A DNA stretch of 64,000 nt from Anaerolineales bacterium. GTDB taxonomy: Bacteria; Chloroflexota; Anaerolineae; 4572-78; J111. The notes below the pieces were generated by a model, which saw only the letters and a list, made by a program, of their open reading frames with translations, was not told the origin of the DNA and searched no databases. The DNA lies in the NCBI GenBank assembly GCA_020634855.1, contig JACKAU010000008.1, positions 248,001 to 312,000 of the forward strand, in the 5' to 3' direction. Both the position numbers and the translations under genes were made by a program. Positions 16,649-26,363 of this stretch are shown piece by piece. The stretch's first letter is position 1; each line of letters begins with the position of its first letter.

Positions 16649-18649
16649 CTACATCCCAAAATAGTCAAACCCTTGTTCGGTATGTAGCCACCGACCCAGA
16701 CGGAAGATATGGGCCGGTTCCTGGTGGGGGTCCAGGGTAACAACAAACTCTCGGCCTCGGCACAGGTGACTTTCGCCGGTGATGAGGTTGTGCAGACGAT
16801 AAGGCTCATCGGAACCGATATCAAATTTGTCTATTGGAATATCGAGCCGGGCCTGTTGGGTTGAAAATGGGTTCAGATTGACCGCAGCCAGAATGATGTT
16901 GCTCTGGTCTGGCGTGGCTTTGCTGTAAAACAGAACGTTCTCGCTGTGGGCCTCGTGAAACTTGAGATTGTCGTATAGGTGCAGGGCCGGATTTTCTCGC
17001 CTGATTTTGTTGATGAGAGCGATGTAATCCTTTATATTGCCCGGCCGATCCCAATCCCACACTTTAATCTCATATTTTTCGGAGTTGAGATATTCCTCTT
17101 TGCCTTCGATGGCCGCGGCTTCACACAACTCATAGCTGCTGTAGATGCCGTAAACCGAAGACAGCGTGGCGGCCAGGGCAAACCGCATCTTGAAGGCAGG
17201 ACGTCGTCCCACCTGCAAGATCTCCGGTAGAATATCGGGGGTGTTGGCAAAGAAGTTGCCCCGGTAGTACTCTTTCATTTCTGATTGAGTCAGTTCTGTC
17301 AGATATTCGATGATCTCTTTTTTGAAATTGCGCCAGGTGAAGTAGGTGTAGGATTGGGTAAAGCCGATTTTAGCCAATCGCTTCATGACCGCCGGTCGGG
17401 TAAACGCCTCGGCTAAAAAGATGGTGTCGGGATAGATGGCCTGAACTTCGGCCATGACCCATTCCCAAAATGGAATAGATTTGGTGTGAGGATTGTCTAC
17501 TCTAAATATCCGCACGCCGCGCTCGGCCCAAAAGAGCAGCACATCCTTAAGCTCTTCCCACAGCGTTTTCCAGGCCCCATTGGGGGCTTCGTAATCAAAA
17601 GAATGAATATCTTCATATTTTTTGGGCGGATTTTCAGAATATTTGATGGTCCCGTCAGGCCGTCTCAAGAACCATTCCGGGTGTTCCTTGATGTAAGGGT
17701 GATCCGGCGAGCAGTTGAGGGCAAAATCGAGCGCCACCTCCATGCCGATTTGGTGACAGGCTTGTTCAAAATCCATAAAATCTTCAAGCGTGCCGAGGCT
17801 TGGCTCGACGGCTTTGTGACCGCCGTGTTCATTGCCGATGGCCCAGGGCGAGCCGGGGTCGTTGGGGCCGGCCACCAGGCTGTTGTTTGGCCCTTTGCGG
17901 TTGGTAACGCCGATGGGATGGATGGGCGGCAAATAAACCACATCAAACCCCATCTCTTTGATTTCCGGCAAGCGAGCTTTGCAGTCGACAAAGGTGCTGC
18001 TCTGCCCCGGAACCGTGCCCTGTGAGCGAGGGAACATTTCGTACCAGGCCGAATACCGGGCCTGGACGCGATCAACTATCACTTCCAGACTTGGCTCAAA
18101 CTCGGCGGCGTCGCTGCGGGCGCTATGTTCTTTCATAAAGTCTTTCAGTCGCTGCTCCGAAAAGATCGCCATTTTAGCGGCTTGCGACTCAGATGTATTA
18201 ATCATCGCCAGCGTCTGCGACAGGTAATCATTTCCCCCCAAACGACGCAACGTTTCCTCCAGGTGTTGCTGGCCTTCCAGTAGATCGCTGGCAATGTCCT
18301 GGCCGTCGTCGAATTTTTTAGTGGCGTCTATCAGCCAGGAGAGATAAATATCGGTGAAGGCTTCAACGGTGTAGAGATAGCGCGTATTTTTCTCTAAATT
18401 AAAACTACCTTGCCACAAATCCAGGCCCGGATTTGTGGATTTCATTTCAACCTCAGTCCACGCTTGGTCGCTGCACTTTTCTTTGTACTTAAGCAGCGGC
18501 ACAATTTTGCCGTGACCGTCTCTAAATATGGTGGCCGTCACCGTCAACGTGTCACCCACAACTCTTTTGATCGGAAACCGGCCGTCATCAACGGACGGCT
18601 TAACATTTTCAATCACTAACGGACTGGGGGGCGTGGTCAGTGGTTTCAT
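16649..18649 (-). CDS. glgE: Alpha-1,4-glucan:maltose-1-phosphate maltosyltransferase
   Basis: 666 residues, normal GlgE length. The N-terminal beta-sandwich begins VIENVKPSVDDGRFPIKRVV, typical of GlgE. The GH13 catalytic domain has nucleophile Asp385 in IFRVDNPHTK and acid/base Glu414 in FLAEAF. GlgE moves maltosyl units from alpha-maltose-1-phosphate onto a growing alpha-1,4-glucan. It lies 42 bp after the glycosyltransferase gene glgM, with GGAG seven bases before the ATG. The pair encodes the synthesis and use of maltose-1-phosphate. No trehalose synthase or branching enzyme gene is in the window. Confidence 0.92.
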   Translation of the reverse strand: MKPLTTPPSPLVIENVKPSVDDGRFPIKRVVGDTLTVTATIFRDGHGKIVPLLKYKEKCSDQAWTEVEMKSTNPGLDLWQGSFNLEKNTRYLYTVEAFTDIYLSWLIDATKKFDDGQDIASDLLEGQQHLEETLRRLGGNDYLSQTLAMINTSESQAAKMAIFSEQRLKDFMKEHSARSDAAEFEPSLEVIVDRVQARYSAWYEMFPRSQGTVPGQSSTFVDCKARLPEIKEMGFDVVYLPPIHPIGVTNRKGPNNSLVAGPNDPGSPWAIGNEHGGHKAVEPSLGTLEDFMDFEQACHQIGMEVALDFALNCSPDHPYIKEHPEWFLRRPDGTIKYSENPPKKYEDIHSFDYEAPNGAWKTLWEELKDVLLFWAERGVRIFRVDNPHTKSIPFWEWVMAEVQAIYPDTIFLAEAFTRPAVMKRLAKIGFTQSYTYFTWRNFKKEIIEYLTELTQSEMKEYYRGNFFANTPDILPEILQVGRRPAFKMRFALAATLSSVYGIYSSYELCEAAAIEGKEEYLNSEKYEIKVWDWDRPGNIKDYIALINKIRRENPALHLYDNLKFHEAHSENVLFYSKATPDQSNIILAAVNLNPFSTQQARLDIPIDKFDIGSDEPYRLHNLITGESHLCRGREFVVTLDPHQEPAHIFRLGRWLHTEQGFDYFGM

Positions 18650-18691
18650 TTTAATTCTCCATCATCACAAAGGGAAGTGACTTATTTTCGA

Positions 18692-19897
18692 TTACTTAAC
18701 CAGACTTTCGTACAAAGCCATTGTTTCTTTGGCAATAGATTTCCAACTAAATACATCTACGGCGCGCTTGCGGCTGGCCTGGCCCATCGACTCGCGTAGT
18801 GACGGGTTAAGTACGATTTTATTAATACCGTTGGCCAGGTCTCGCGCAAATTGATCCGGGTTGACGGCCTCAAAGGGGCTTTCCTGTTGTTGTTCAAGCT
18901 CAACCAGGAAACCGGTTTCACCGTCTTTAATAATTTCTTTGATGCCGCCTACGGCGCTACCCACCACCGGCGTGCCGCAAGCCATAGCTTCCAAATTGAT
19001 GATGCCAAACGGCTCGTAAATGGAGGGGCAACAGAAAACCGCCGCGTGAGAGTAAAGTTCAATTTTGGGTTCAAGACTGACCCATTCATTAATCCAAATC
19101 ACGTTATCCCGCGTGGCCTTTATGGCTTGGACCTTATCTTCCATCTCTTGCCCAATCTCTTTGGTATCGGGCATACCGGCGCATAGCACCACCTGCACAT
19201 TCTCATCCAGGTATTTAATGGCGTTGACCAGATGAATAATCCCTTTTTGGCGGGTGACGCGGCCAAAGAAGAGGACGTAAGGCAGCTCCGGGTCGATGCC
19301 GTATTTAGTCAGCGCGTCTTGGCTGGACACGGGCCTAAATTCATCCACGTCGATGCCGTTGTAAATGACCTTGACTTTCTCTTCGTCCACATCAAACAGC
19401 CGCAGGATATCGTCCTTCATCCCTTCAGACACAGCGATGAGGGCATCGGCCATTTCCATAGCGGTTTTTTCGACCCAAGACGAAATATTGTAGCCCAGTC
19501 CAATTTGCTCCCGTTTCCAGGGCCGCAACGGTTCAAGCGAGTGGGTGGTGATGACTAGCGGAATCCCGTAACCCAGTTTGGCTAAAATGCCCCCAAAATG
19601 GGTGTACCAGGTGTGGCAGTGAACCAGTTGGGCATCGACGGGCGTGGCGTTAAAGGCGATGCTTTGGTTCAGCGCCGACAAGGGCGATTTGAGCTTTGAG
19701 TCGGTCGCAGCGAACATACTTTTGTCGGCCGTGTACCCCTTCACCTGCGGATTGCCGGCGGGAATATCTTGATCGCCAAAGCAGCGCACCTCAACATCCA
19801 TCAGGGCCGCCAACTCTCTGGTTAAATATTCAACGTGGATCCCAGCTCCTCCGTAAATGTTTGGAGGATACTCATTAGTTAAAAATAGAGCCTTCAT
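18692..19897 (-). CDS. glgM: GT4 glycogen synthase / maltose-1-phosphate synthase
   Basis: 401 residues of the GT4 fold. N-terminal NEYPPNIYGGAGIHVEYL is the glucan-synthase glycine loop. The nucleotide-sugar half has LFFGRVTRQKG and the E-x7-E motif in SIYEPFGIINLEAMACGTPVVG. This actinobacterial-type GlgA/GlgM uses ADP-glucose and glucose-1-phosphate to make maltose-1-phosphate, or elongates glucan directly. The adjacent glgE favours the first. GGAG precedes the ATG. A promoter and TTGTAC/GTACAA palindrome lie 55-85 bp upstream. Confidence 0.85.
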   Translation of the reverse strand: MKALFLTNEYPPNIYGGAGIHVEYLTRELAALMDVEVRCFGDQDIPAGNPQVKGYTADKSMFAATDSKLKSPLSALNQSIAFNATPVDAQLVHCHTWYTHFGGILAKLGYGIPLVITTHSLEPLRPWKREQIGLGYNISSWVEKTAMEMADALIAVSEGMKDDILRLFDVDEEKVKVIYNGIDVDEFRPVSSQDALTKYGIDPELPYVLFFGRVTRQKGIIHLVNAIKYLDENVQVVLCAGMPDTKEIGQEMEDKVQAIKATRDNVIWINEWVSLEPKIELYSHAAVFCCPSIYEPFGIINLEAMACGTPVVGSAVGGIKEIIKDGETGFLVELEQQQESPFEAVNPDQFARDLANGINKIVLNPSLRESMGQASRKRAVDVFSWKSIAKETMALYESLVK

Positions 19898-19952
19898 AGG
19901 GGTTCTCCGATTTTAAAGTGGAAGCTAAACAGTGGTACGCCGAGGCAGGACG

Positions 19953-19981
19953 ATTGTACCATAATGTACAAGCAGGCGCAA
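19953..19981 (-). promoter_or_regulatory. Putative glgM promoter with overlapping palindrome
   Basis: Minus strand: TTGCGC (19976-19981), 17 bp, TACAAT (19953-19958). TTGTAC (19954-19959) and GTACAA (19966-19971) form a palindrome over the -10 region, a possible operator. No regulator for it can be named. Confidence 0.5.
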
Positions 19982-20410
19982 AAAGTTGACGTTTTGTCTT
20001 TTACAACGTTCTCAATTCGGCAGCAACCCTCTGTATTTAGAGGGACAGCGCCAGGTTTGGCCAAAAACCCTTAGATGTAGGTTCTCCGCCAGCGCAGCGA
20101 GCGCCGCCATATAATTTTTGTTGAACTGAGTCTGGGGCAGAGTTTGTCGGTTTGGGGATTTAGTCGATTGGGGAGAGCGAAATGAGCCGATCACATTGAA
20201 GTCGATAGCGGTATTGTACTCGCATAATCGATAATACGACAATCCCGGCTTCAAATTCGAAGATCGGGTCACAGCACGATAAGTGTCGTCTGAATAAAGA
20301 CGGCCCAGCAACAAACTCCAAGAGAGCAACTACAGAGCATACACACGTTACCTTCCTGGAAGCTGTATTAACATCAAGCTTCCAGGAAGGTTTTACGTCC
20401 AACGGAGGAT
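19982..20410. repeat. Gene-free stretch with a 15-bp hairpin
   Basis: No gene with coding-like composition is seen; the 105-aa frame at 20012-20329 has no ribosome-binding site. The right part holds a perfect inverted repeat ACCTTCCTGGAAGCT (20350-20364) / AGCTTCCAGGAAGGT (20377-20391) with a 12-base loop, followed by TTTT on the plus strand. It lies just outside the IS256-type element. Confidence 0.5.
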
Positions 20411-20459
20411 ATGCAAATAAAGTGGTGTAAATGGAAGCTTGGGCAAAACGAGATAGAGA

Positions 20460-21700
20460 TTACATAATAATACGATCGTTGAAACGAATGACTAACTGAT
20501 TAAGAATAAGGGCCCAGTTAGGCAGGGGCATTGTCCATTTTTGACAATGCGGTCGTTGGCCAAATACAGGAGCTTGCGGACAGACTTGGCCGAGGGCAAG
20601 GCACCCTTAGTTTTGGTCACTTTGCGCAGTTGGCGATGGTAAGCCTCAATGGTATTGGTGGTGTAGATGAGACGTCTGATCTGGGCCGGGTAATCGAAAA
20701 AGGGGGTCAAGGTCTCCCAGTTGTTTTCCCAGGAGCGAACAGCAACGGCATATTTGTCGCCCCAGAGTTCACCCAACTGGAGCAGCTGCGTTTCGGCCTC
20801 TGCCCGGGTGGGGGCCTGATAGACCTTTTTCAGATCTTTAACAAAGGCTTTTTGGTCTTTAGAGACCACATATTTCAGACTGGCCCGGATTCAGCGTTGC
20901 ACCTGGCAGTGCGGGAAAATGGCGGCAATCGCTTCACTGAAGCCGCTGAGGCCATCAACACAGGCGATGAGCACATCTTCCACACCCCGGCTCTGGAGGT
21001 CACTCAGAACGCTTAACCAGAAGTTAGCCCCTTCCGCCCCATCACTGACCCAATGGCCTAGCACGTCCCGTTGACCCTCGACATCGACCCCTAACACGAT
21101 GTAAACGGCTACATTTTCAACGTGTCCCTCGCGTCTGAGCTTGATATACAAGGCATCCAGATAGATGATCGGGTACAGGCGGGCCAGCGGCCGGTTTTGC
21201 CATTCTTCGACCAGCGGCCACACCTTGTCGGTGATGGGGCTGACCGCCCCGGCTGACAGACTGACCCCATAGGTCTCCTGCAACATCGCTTCGATATCGT
21301 GGGTCGATAACCCCCGACTGTACATGGCGATCACCTTCTTTTCTAACTCATTGGTATTATGGCGGTACTTCGCCAGCAAGTGGGGTTCATACGCCCCTGT
21401 TCGGTCGCGCGGCACCGCCACTTCGATATCGCCCCCCGAACTTTTGACCGTTTTCGTTCGTTTCCCGTTACGGCTGTTGCCACTGTTGCGCCCTTTGGCT
21501 TCGTACTTCTCATAGCCCCGTTGGGCCGTCTACTCCCCTTCCCGCATCTGTTCCAGGGTTCGGGCAAACAGTTGGGCCAGGATCCCTTCTTTGCCAAAAA
21601 AGTCATCGACGCTCTCTACCCGGCTTAGCGCTGCTTCGATCTGTTCTAGATCGGGCACCGTCACGCCCTTTTTGTTGAGTTCCTTTTTTTCTGTTTCCAT
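20460..21700 (-). pseudogene. IS256-family mutator-type transposase, broken
   Basis: The frame encodes an IS256 transposase with DDE blocks IIYLDALYIKL, IACVDGLSGFSEAI and SWENNWETLTPFFDYP. It has three lesions: an in-frame TAG at 21530-21532 (after MREGE), an in-frame TGA at 20891-20893 (after HCQVQR), and a one-base loss in an A-run near 20538. Past that base loss a second frame gives the expected tail KKWTMPLPNWALILNQL and ends at 20460-20462. The first nine codons (MKPEEKNTA) lie beyond the inserted IS at about 23559-23586, preceded by AGGAAAGG. Confidence 0.85.
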
Positions 21701-21704
21701 TGCG
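21699..21704. repeat. Target site duplication ATTGCG, left copy
   Basis: ATTGCG at 21699-21704 is repeated at 23559-23564, exactly flanking the inner IS. Joining across it restores the IS256 transposase N-terminus in frame, which shows the order of events: IS256 first, then the inner element. Confidence 0.8.
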
Positions 21705-23558
21705 GACTCCCCTGAAAAAAGGTCAGTCAAGCTGGCGGAAAAAAGGGTCCAAACGCCCGGTCGGGTGTTATAACCAGAAACACTCACCATAAACGGAGAG
21801 ACAGCGTGTTTCGAAAAATGACCAACACACTGCAATGGCCGCTCATCAGCGACCTGGATGCTTTACCGCCAAAATTGAAAGAGCGGCTGGAGAACTCGTG
21901 GGCCGGAGCCTTTTTACCGGGAAGTGTTCACCCGACTAGACGAGAAACCATTTGCCGTACTCTATGCAGATGAAGCGTCGCGGCCGAACATCCCCATCAA
22001 CGTGCTGGTGGGACTGGAAACGCTCAAGGCCGGCTTTGGCTGGAGCGACGAAGAGATGTACGAGAATTTCTGCTTCAACCTGCAAGTGCGTTATACGCTA
22101 GGGATACCGGCAGTTGAACGACGGCCATTTTGAAATACGAACCATCTACAACTTCCGCCGCCGCTTGAGTGACCATATGCAACAAAGGGTCAGGCCTTGC
22201 TGGCCGAGGCCTTTGTCCAGATAACCGACGAACAATTGGCTGCCTTTGCCCTGCAAACGAGCAAATTGCGGATGGACAGCACGCAGGTTTCCAGCAACAT
22301 CCGGCAGTTCAGCCGGCTACAACTGTTGGTGGAAGTGTTGCAGCGGGTGCAGTACAGCTTGAGTGACCCTGACCAGCAGCGCTATCAAGCCGACTTTGAA
22401 CTGTACCTATGTGGCAGCGCCGGGCAATATGTCTACCACCTCAAACCGGGTAGCTATGACCAGCATCTGGCCCAAATCGGGCAGTTCATGCATTCGCTGG
22501 TGACAGAGTTGGCGGCCGACTATGCCGAACAACCCGACTACCAACTGCTGCTGCGGGTCTTCCACGAACATTTCATCGTTGAAACAGATGATGATGATGA
22601 CCCCGCTGGCGGTCAGTGGCGCCCACGCCAGAGCGCTGAACTGAGCGCTGATAGCCTGCAATCACCCGATGACGGGGAGGCGACCTATCGGGTCAAACGC
22701 GGCCAAGGGTATCAAGGCTATGTAACCAACGTGACCGAAAGCTGTCACCCCGACAATCCCTTGCAATTGATTGTCGACCTGCACACCGCACCCAACAACA
22801 CCGATGACGCGGCCATGTTGGCCGACAGCCTGCCAACCCTCAAACAGCGTACCGGCGTTGAAGAAATGCACACGGACGGCGGCTATAACAGCCCCGACCT
22901 CGTTGACCCGTTGCTGCGGCAACATCAGGTTGAACTGGTGCAAAGCGCCATTCGCGGGCGGCAGCCAAACCCAACCAAACTCAATCTGGATGACTACACT
23001 TGGCAGCTTGACCCGAACGGTCAACCACTAACGGTGACCGCCCCTCCGGGCAGCGGGCTGAGGTGGAACCAGGTCGTGTCACAGACCGTTACATCGGCCG
23101 CTTCACGCCACCGCCCGCACAAACAGTGTCCGCCACGACAGAGGCACCAACCGAAAAATCAGCGCCGCCGCCGGTCTTGTACTTCTCTCGACGCCAACTC
23201 GACCTAGCCTTACGTCGCCAACGGACAGCTCAGGAACGCGCTTCTAGCCCTAACCTGCGGGCTGCCGTGGAAGCTTCCATCGGAGCACTCAAACGCCCCT
23301 TCCCTAACGACAAACTACCGGTTCGGGGCCTATTCCGGGTCAGTTCGATGTTGATTGGTTCAGCCCTGATGATCAACTTAAAGACGGATCCACCGCTATC
23401 AAACTGCCAAAAACCACCAAAAAGAGGATCAACAAGGACCAGGGATTTCTTCGAAACCCTTTTTTCGTTACCTTCCATTCGCCTAATTCGGTTGCTTGTC
23501 TCTGACCTCTTTCTTTTGCGTTTTCGTTCCGTTTATCCCTGAGTTTTTCAGGAGAGTC
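21705..23558 (+). mobile_element. IS1182-like element inserted in the IS256 element
   Basis: 1854 bp bounded by GACTCCCCTGAAAAA (21705-21719) and TTTTTCAGGAGAGTC (23544-23558), inverted repeats with one mismatch, and flanked by the 6-bp duplication ATTGCG. It contains one plus-strand transposase gene broken by several frameshifts. Family assignment rests on the transposase. Confidence 0.8.
21806..23542 (+). pseudogene. IS1182/IS5-type DDE transposase, multiply frameshifted
   Basis: Pieces in three frames assemble into one transposase. The N-terminal part has RPNIPINVLVGLETLKAGF and ENFCFNLQVRY; the middle has FRRRLSDHMQQ and MDSTQVSSNI; the DDE part has THTDGGYNSPD-like MHTDGGYNSPDLV; the tail has RAAVEASIGALKRPF. 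Shifts occur near 21915 (extra T in a T-run), near 22105, near 22185 and near 23055. It starts with GTG at 21806, or ATG at 21818, after GGAG. Not functional as read. Confidence 0.8.
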
Positions 23559-23644
23559 ATTGCGGTGTTTTTCTCTTCCGGTTTCATGAGTTTTTCCTTT
23601 CCTCATTTTACCCCCATCTCTTCATTTACACCGCTTATTTTACA

Positions 23645-23933
23645 TTGTCGTCAATGCCGTTTGGTCTATCTTAAAGGTGTTGCTTTCCATAAATCGCTCA
23701 AACAAAATGTGGCTTTAGAAAAATCACCGACCAAAACCATTCGTTCGCAAAGTAACCACATCTTTGCTGCTATGATTGCCTTTATCAAACTTGAGCGGCT
23801 CAAACTGGCTCATCAGTCCAATCATTTTGCCTTGAAGTCTAAACTGTACTTGAAAGCGGTTAAGGCTGCTTTCTCTGAACTCAAAGCTCTTTCCTGTCAT
23901 TCTGTTGCTCTTGTCAATTTTTCATCTGCGTAA
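23645..23933 (+). pseudogene. C-terminal fragment of a DDE transposase
   Basis: Reads WKVE-like start then FHKSLKQNVALEKSPTKTIR, IKLERLKLAHQSNHFALK and ends FSELKALSCHSVALVNFSSA. This matches the C-terminal tail of IS4/IS701-type transposases. The 5' part is missing at the edge of the IS256 element. Its 3' end abuts the truncated NTF2-like gene. Confidence 0.6.
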
Positions 23934-23941
23934 CTTCAGTT

Positions 23942-24370
23942 ATTAACCGCTACTTTGCCGCTTTAGATCAGAAACGATTTGATGTAACAACAATGGGTCA
24001 GATTTTTGCCGATGATGCCAAAATAGTGCGGCCCAACGGAGCCGTCACGAAAGGGCCAAAAGAAATCGGCGATAGCCATAGCCGTAGTTTAAGCCGTTTC
24101 CAAGCCACCCAACATCTAACCAGCGGCTTTACCATTACCCTGAAAGATGACGCTTCCGCCGAGTTCCGGGCGAACTTGGTGGCGATACATCTTTGGGCAG
24201 AGGGCCACGGTGATCCAAACGCTGATCCCTATGACAACTATTTTCTAGCGGGTGGCGTGATAACCGGGCACGTGATCTTGGGGGCAAGCGGCTGGCGAAT
24301 GGCTGAGATCGGCAATCAGGTACGCTGGAGACGAGGTGCCGGCTTCCAGGAGATGCTTCAGACGAAGTAG
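23942..24370 (+). pseudogene. NTF2/SnoaL-like protein, 5' end lost
   Basis: The frame reads INRYFAALDQKRFDV then MGQIFADDAKIVRPNG, followed by QHLTSGFTITL and NQVRWRRGAGFQEML at the end. This is a SnoaL-like (NTF2 superfamily) ester/ketone-type domain; the family normally begins some 10 residues before INRYFAALD. The start was removed where the transposase remnant joins, near 23940. An internal ATG at 23993 could still give 125 residues, but that form lacks the first helix of the fold. Confidence 0.65.
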
Positions 24371-24812
24371 CCTATCCTTCCAATCCCACTTGGTGAAGGC
24401 GAGTTTGGAGTTGGCCTTACTGGGGTGAGGGAGCCAGAAAATGCTGATAAATTGTACAATACTGAAAACTGAAAGAGAACGAAACTTTGAATGGCCACTC
24501 TTCCATTGTTTGAAGCCGGCCGCGCTTCGACCCCGGCTTCGCGTTGGGGCAGTGTGGCTTGAGCGGGTCTCCTTAGACAAAAGGGATTCGCAAAACCCTT
24601 TTTTTCTGGTATCATAACCCAAGTTACCACCTTTCGCGGAAAAGACCTTTAGGGTTTCCGAAAGGGCCTTATCCCGACCTAAATTTGGCTGTTTAACGTC
24701 AATTCTTGTCAAAATTAGCGTCGAAACCCTAAAGGTCTGGCAGGGTAGCAACTTGGTTATCATACGACTAATTGTTCGATCAATACGAAGTTATCTCTCT
24801 ATCTCAGGTTTC
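24371..24812. other. Gene-free stretch with a weak terminator and a hairpin element
   Basis: A hairpin AAAAGGG/CCCTTTT at 24579-24602 followed by T residues could end plus-strand transcription. A 140-bp inverted-repeat element lies at 24611-24755. No coding-like frame is seen; long minus-strand frames here have no start signals. Confidence 0.5.
24611..24755. repeat. MITE-like inverted repeat element
   Basis: Inner arms AGACCTTTAGGGTTTC (24643-24658) and GAAACCCTAAAGGTCT (24723-24738) are perfectly complementary. Outer arms ATCATAACCCAAGTTACC (24611-24628) and GGTAGCAACTTGGTTATCAT pair imperfectly. The whole folds into one long hairpin and ends about 60 bp before the methyltransferase start. 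Confidence 0.6.
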
Positions 24813-25629
24813 ATGATGGGCAACGAATACCTAGCGACTGGGTTCGGCAGTGTGGACGATGCTGAGGATACCGACGTATATTCCCACTGTCTTGCGCTGC
24901 TTGATTCCTCCCGTACTACCAAGATTACAAAACGGAAAGCTATCGATTACTGGCGTTAGCCCCGGCGATAAAGTGCTCGATGCCGGCTGCGGACTCGGCG
25001 ATGACGTCTTTAGAATGGCTGAGTTGGTCGGCGCCGGAGGCAAGGTGACGGGGCTGGATGCCAGTGAGAAACTCATTGCCAAGGCAATGGCCGATCAGCG
25101 AGGCCAACGCCTCTCAGTTGAATTTCGGACAGGCGATTTGCTGGCCACGGAATTTGAAGACGGGCGTTTCAACAAAGTTAGAATCGATCGGGTTCTACAG
25201 CATATTGCCGATCCGGCCCGAGCGATTGCCGAGCTAGTCCGGGTTCTTCAAGTAGGCGGCATTCTACTGGCCTACGACAATGACTGGGGCACCTTCACCA
25301 TTAATTCTGAACAACAAGATGTGACTCGGCGGATCGAGAACGCTTGGTGCGATTCCTTCAAATCCGGCTGGGTTGGACGCTATATTCCGCAGTGGTTCAA
25401 AGAAGCTGGTCTTTCCCAAATTGCCATCCACCCGAAAATTTCGATCATCAACGACTTCCAAACAGCCGATGCAATTTACAACCTTGGGCAAACGGTAAGC
25501 CTGCTAATCGAGGCGGGAGAAATATCGGCAGACAGCGGTAGGCGCTGGCTCGAAGAGCTTCAGGTGCGAACGGAGCAGGGCTATTTTACCGCCACCCTGA
25601 CCGCCTATTCGGTTACCGGTCGGAAATAG
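24813..25629 (+). pseudogene. SAM-dependent class I methyltransferase with a frameshift
   Basis: From the ATG pair at 24813/24816 the frame gives MGNEYLATGFGSVDDAEDTD up to about LLDS. Near 24903-24908 one base (probably C) is missing, and the second frame continues YYQDYKTESYRLLALAPGDK. The SAM-binding motif I VLDAGCGLGDDVFRMAE is at 24974-25024, with LQHIADPARAIAELVRVLQVGG later. Members methylate small molecules. The lesion could be a real mutation or an assembly error, since the rest is well kept. The 3' half alone is open from 24850. Confidence 0.75.
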
Positions 25630-25694
25630 TTTGATCTGCTGGACAGCGTCAGAAAGGCTCAATGAGGCGATAAAAGATAAGGAGATGAATTATT

Positions 25695-26195
25695 ATGAAT
25701 GCTGAAGAATTACGGTCACTCCAACAACCGCTCAAAGCGCGGTATAAAGAACAACCGCAAGCGGCCTTGATCACCCTTAAAGCCCAAGGCCGTCTGGGCG
25801 AAGATGTCACTTGTAAAGTGGACACCGGCAAGGCGCTTGTACAAGCAGGGCTACACCCGGCTACAGGGGGTGATGGGATTAGTGTTTGCTCGGGAGATAT
25901 GCTCCTTGAAGCCTTGGTGGCTTGCGCCGGGGTAACTTTATGCGCCGTGGCCACCGCCATTGGGGTTGAGCTACGCGATGGCGTCATCAAAGCCGAAGGT
26001 GATTTAGATTTTCGGGGAACGCTCGGGGTGGCGAAAGAGGCTCCGGTTGGATTTCAGAACATACGGCTTCAATTTGATTTGGATACCGATGCGGCTGAGG
26101 AGCAGTTGGCAACGTTAATCCGACTGACCGAACGATATTGTGTAGTGTATCAAACCCTGCGCCAACCCGCCGAGATGGCGGTCTCGTATAAATGA
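25695..26195 (+). CDS. OsmC-family protein
   Basis: 166 residues. The OsmC/Ohr fold shows the two expected cysteines in LLEALVACAGVTLCAVAT and ERYCVVYQTLR, the redox pair that reduces organic hydroperoxides in this family. GGAG lies nine bases before the ATG. It stands 65 bp after the methyltransferase on the same strand. The physiological substrate is not known. Confidence 0.85.
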   Translation: MNAEELRSLQQPLKARYKEQPQAALITLKAQGRLGEDVTCKVDTGKALVQAGLHPATGGDGISVCSGDMLLEALVACAGVTLCAVATAIGVELRDGVIKAEGDLDFRGTLGVAKEAPVGFQNIRLQFDLDTDAAEEQLATLIRLTERYCVVYQTLRQPAEMAVSYK

Positions 26196-26200
26196 ACCTA

Positions 26201-26342
26201 AGAGACTGTTTTAAAAGCCTTCAATGGTCCACAGATAGACACAGATGATCACTGATAACATCAAAATTTAGATAAAAATCTGTGAATATCAGTGTAAATC
26301 TGTGGACAAGTTCGTAAACCTCTACTTTTTAAAACAGCTTCT
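26201..26342. repeat. Long imperfect hairpin element
   Basis: Nested inverted arms: AGAGACTGTTTTAAAAG (26201-26217) with CTTTTTAAAACAGCTTCT (26325-26342), GTCCACAGAT (26227-26236) with ATCTGTGGAC (26298-26307), and ACTGAT with ATCAGT inside. It fills the gap between the OsmC and HAD genes and has the look of a non-autonomous mobile hairpin. Confidence 0.6.
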
Positions 26343-26363
26343 AAGTCCAAAATAAGTTAGATA

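Larger units (their letters stand above)
20412..23644 (-). mobile_element. IS256-family element, decayed and interrupted by another IS
   Basis: The ends carry imperfect inverted repeats: GTGGTGTAAATGGAAG (20423-20438) on the left and CTTCATTTACACCGC (23620-23634) on the right, with related A/T-rich flanks. The minus-strand transposase gene fills most of it but is split near its 5' end by an IS1182-type element (21705-23558). Without that insertion it is about 1.37 kb, a normal IS256 size. No flanking target duplication was recognised. Confidence 0.75.

Noticed and set aside
17486..18025. 179-aa plus-strand frame
   Set aside because: Antisense to glgE; product looks like random hydrophobic/basic sequence.
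20012..20329. 105-aa minus-strand frame
   Set aside because: No start signals and no recognisable family; probably chance or old debris beside the IS.
24245..24763. 172-aa minus-strand frame
   Set aside because: Crosses the NTF2 gene, a hairpin element and the methyltransferase leader; not a real gene.
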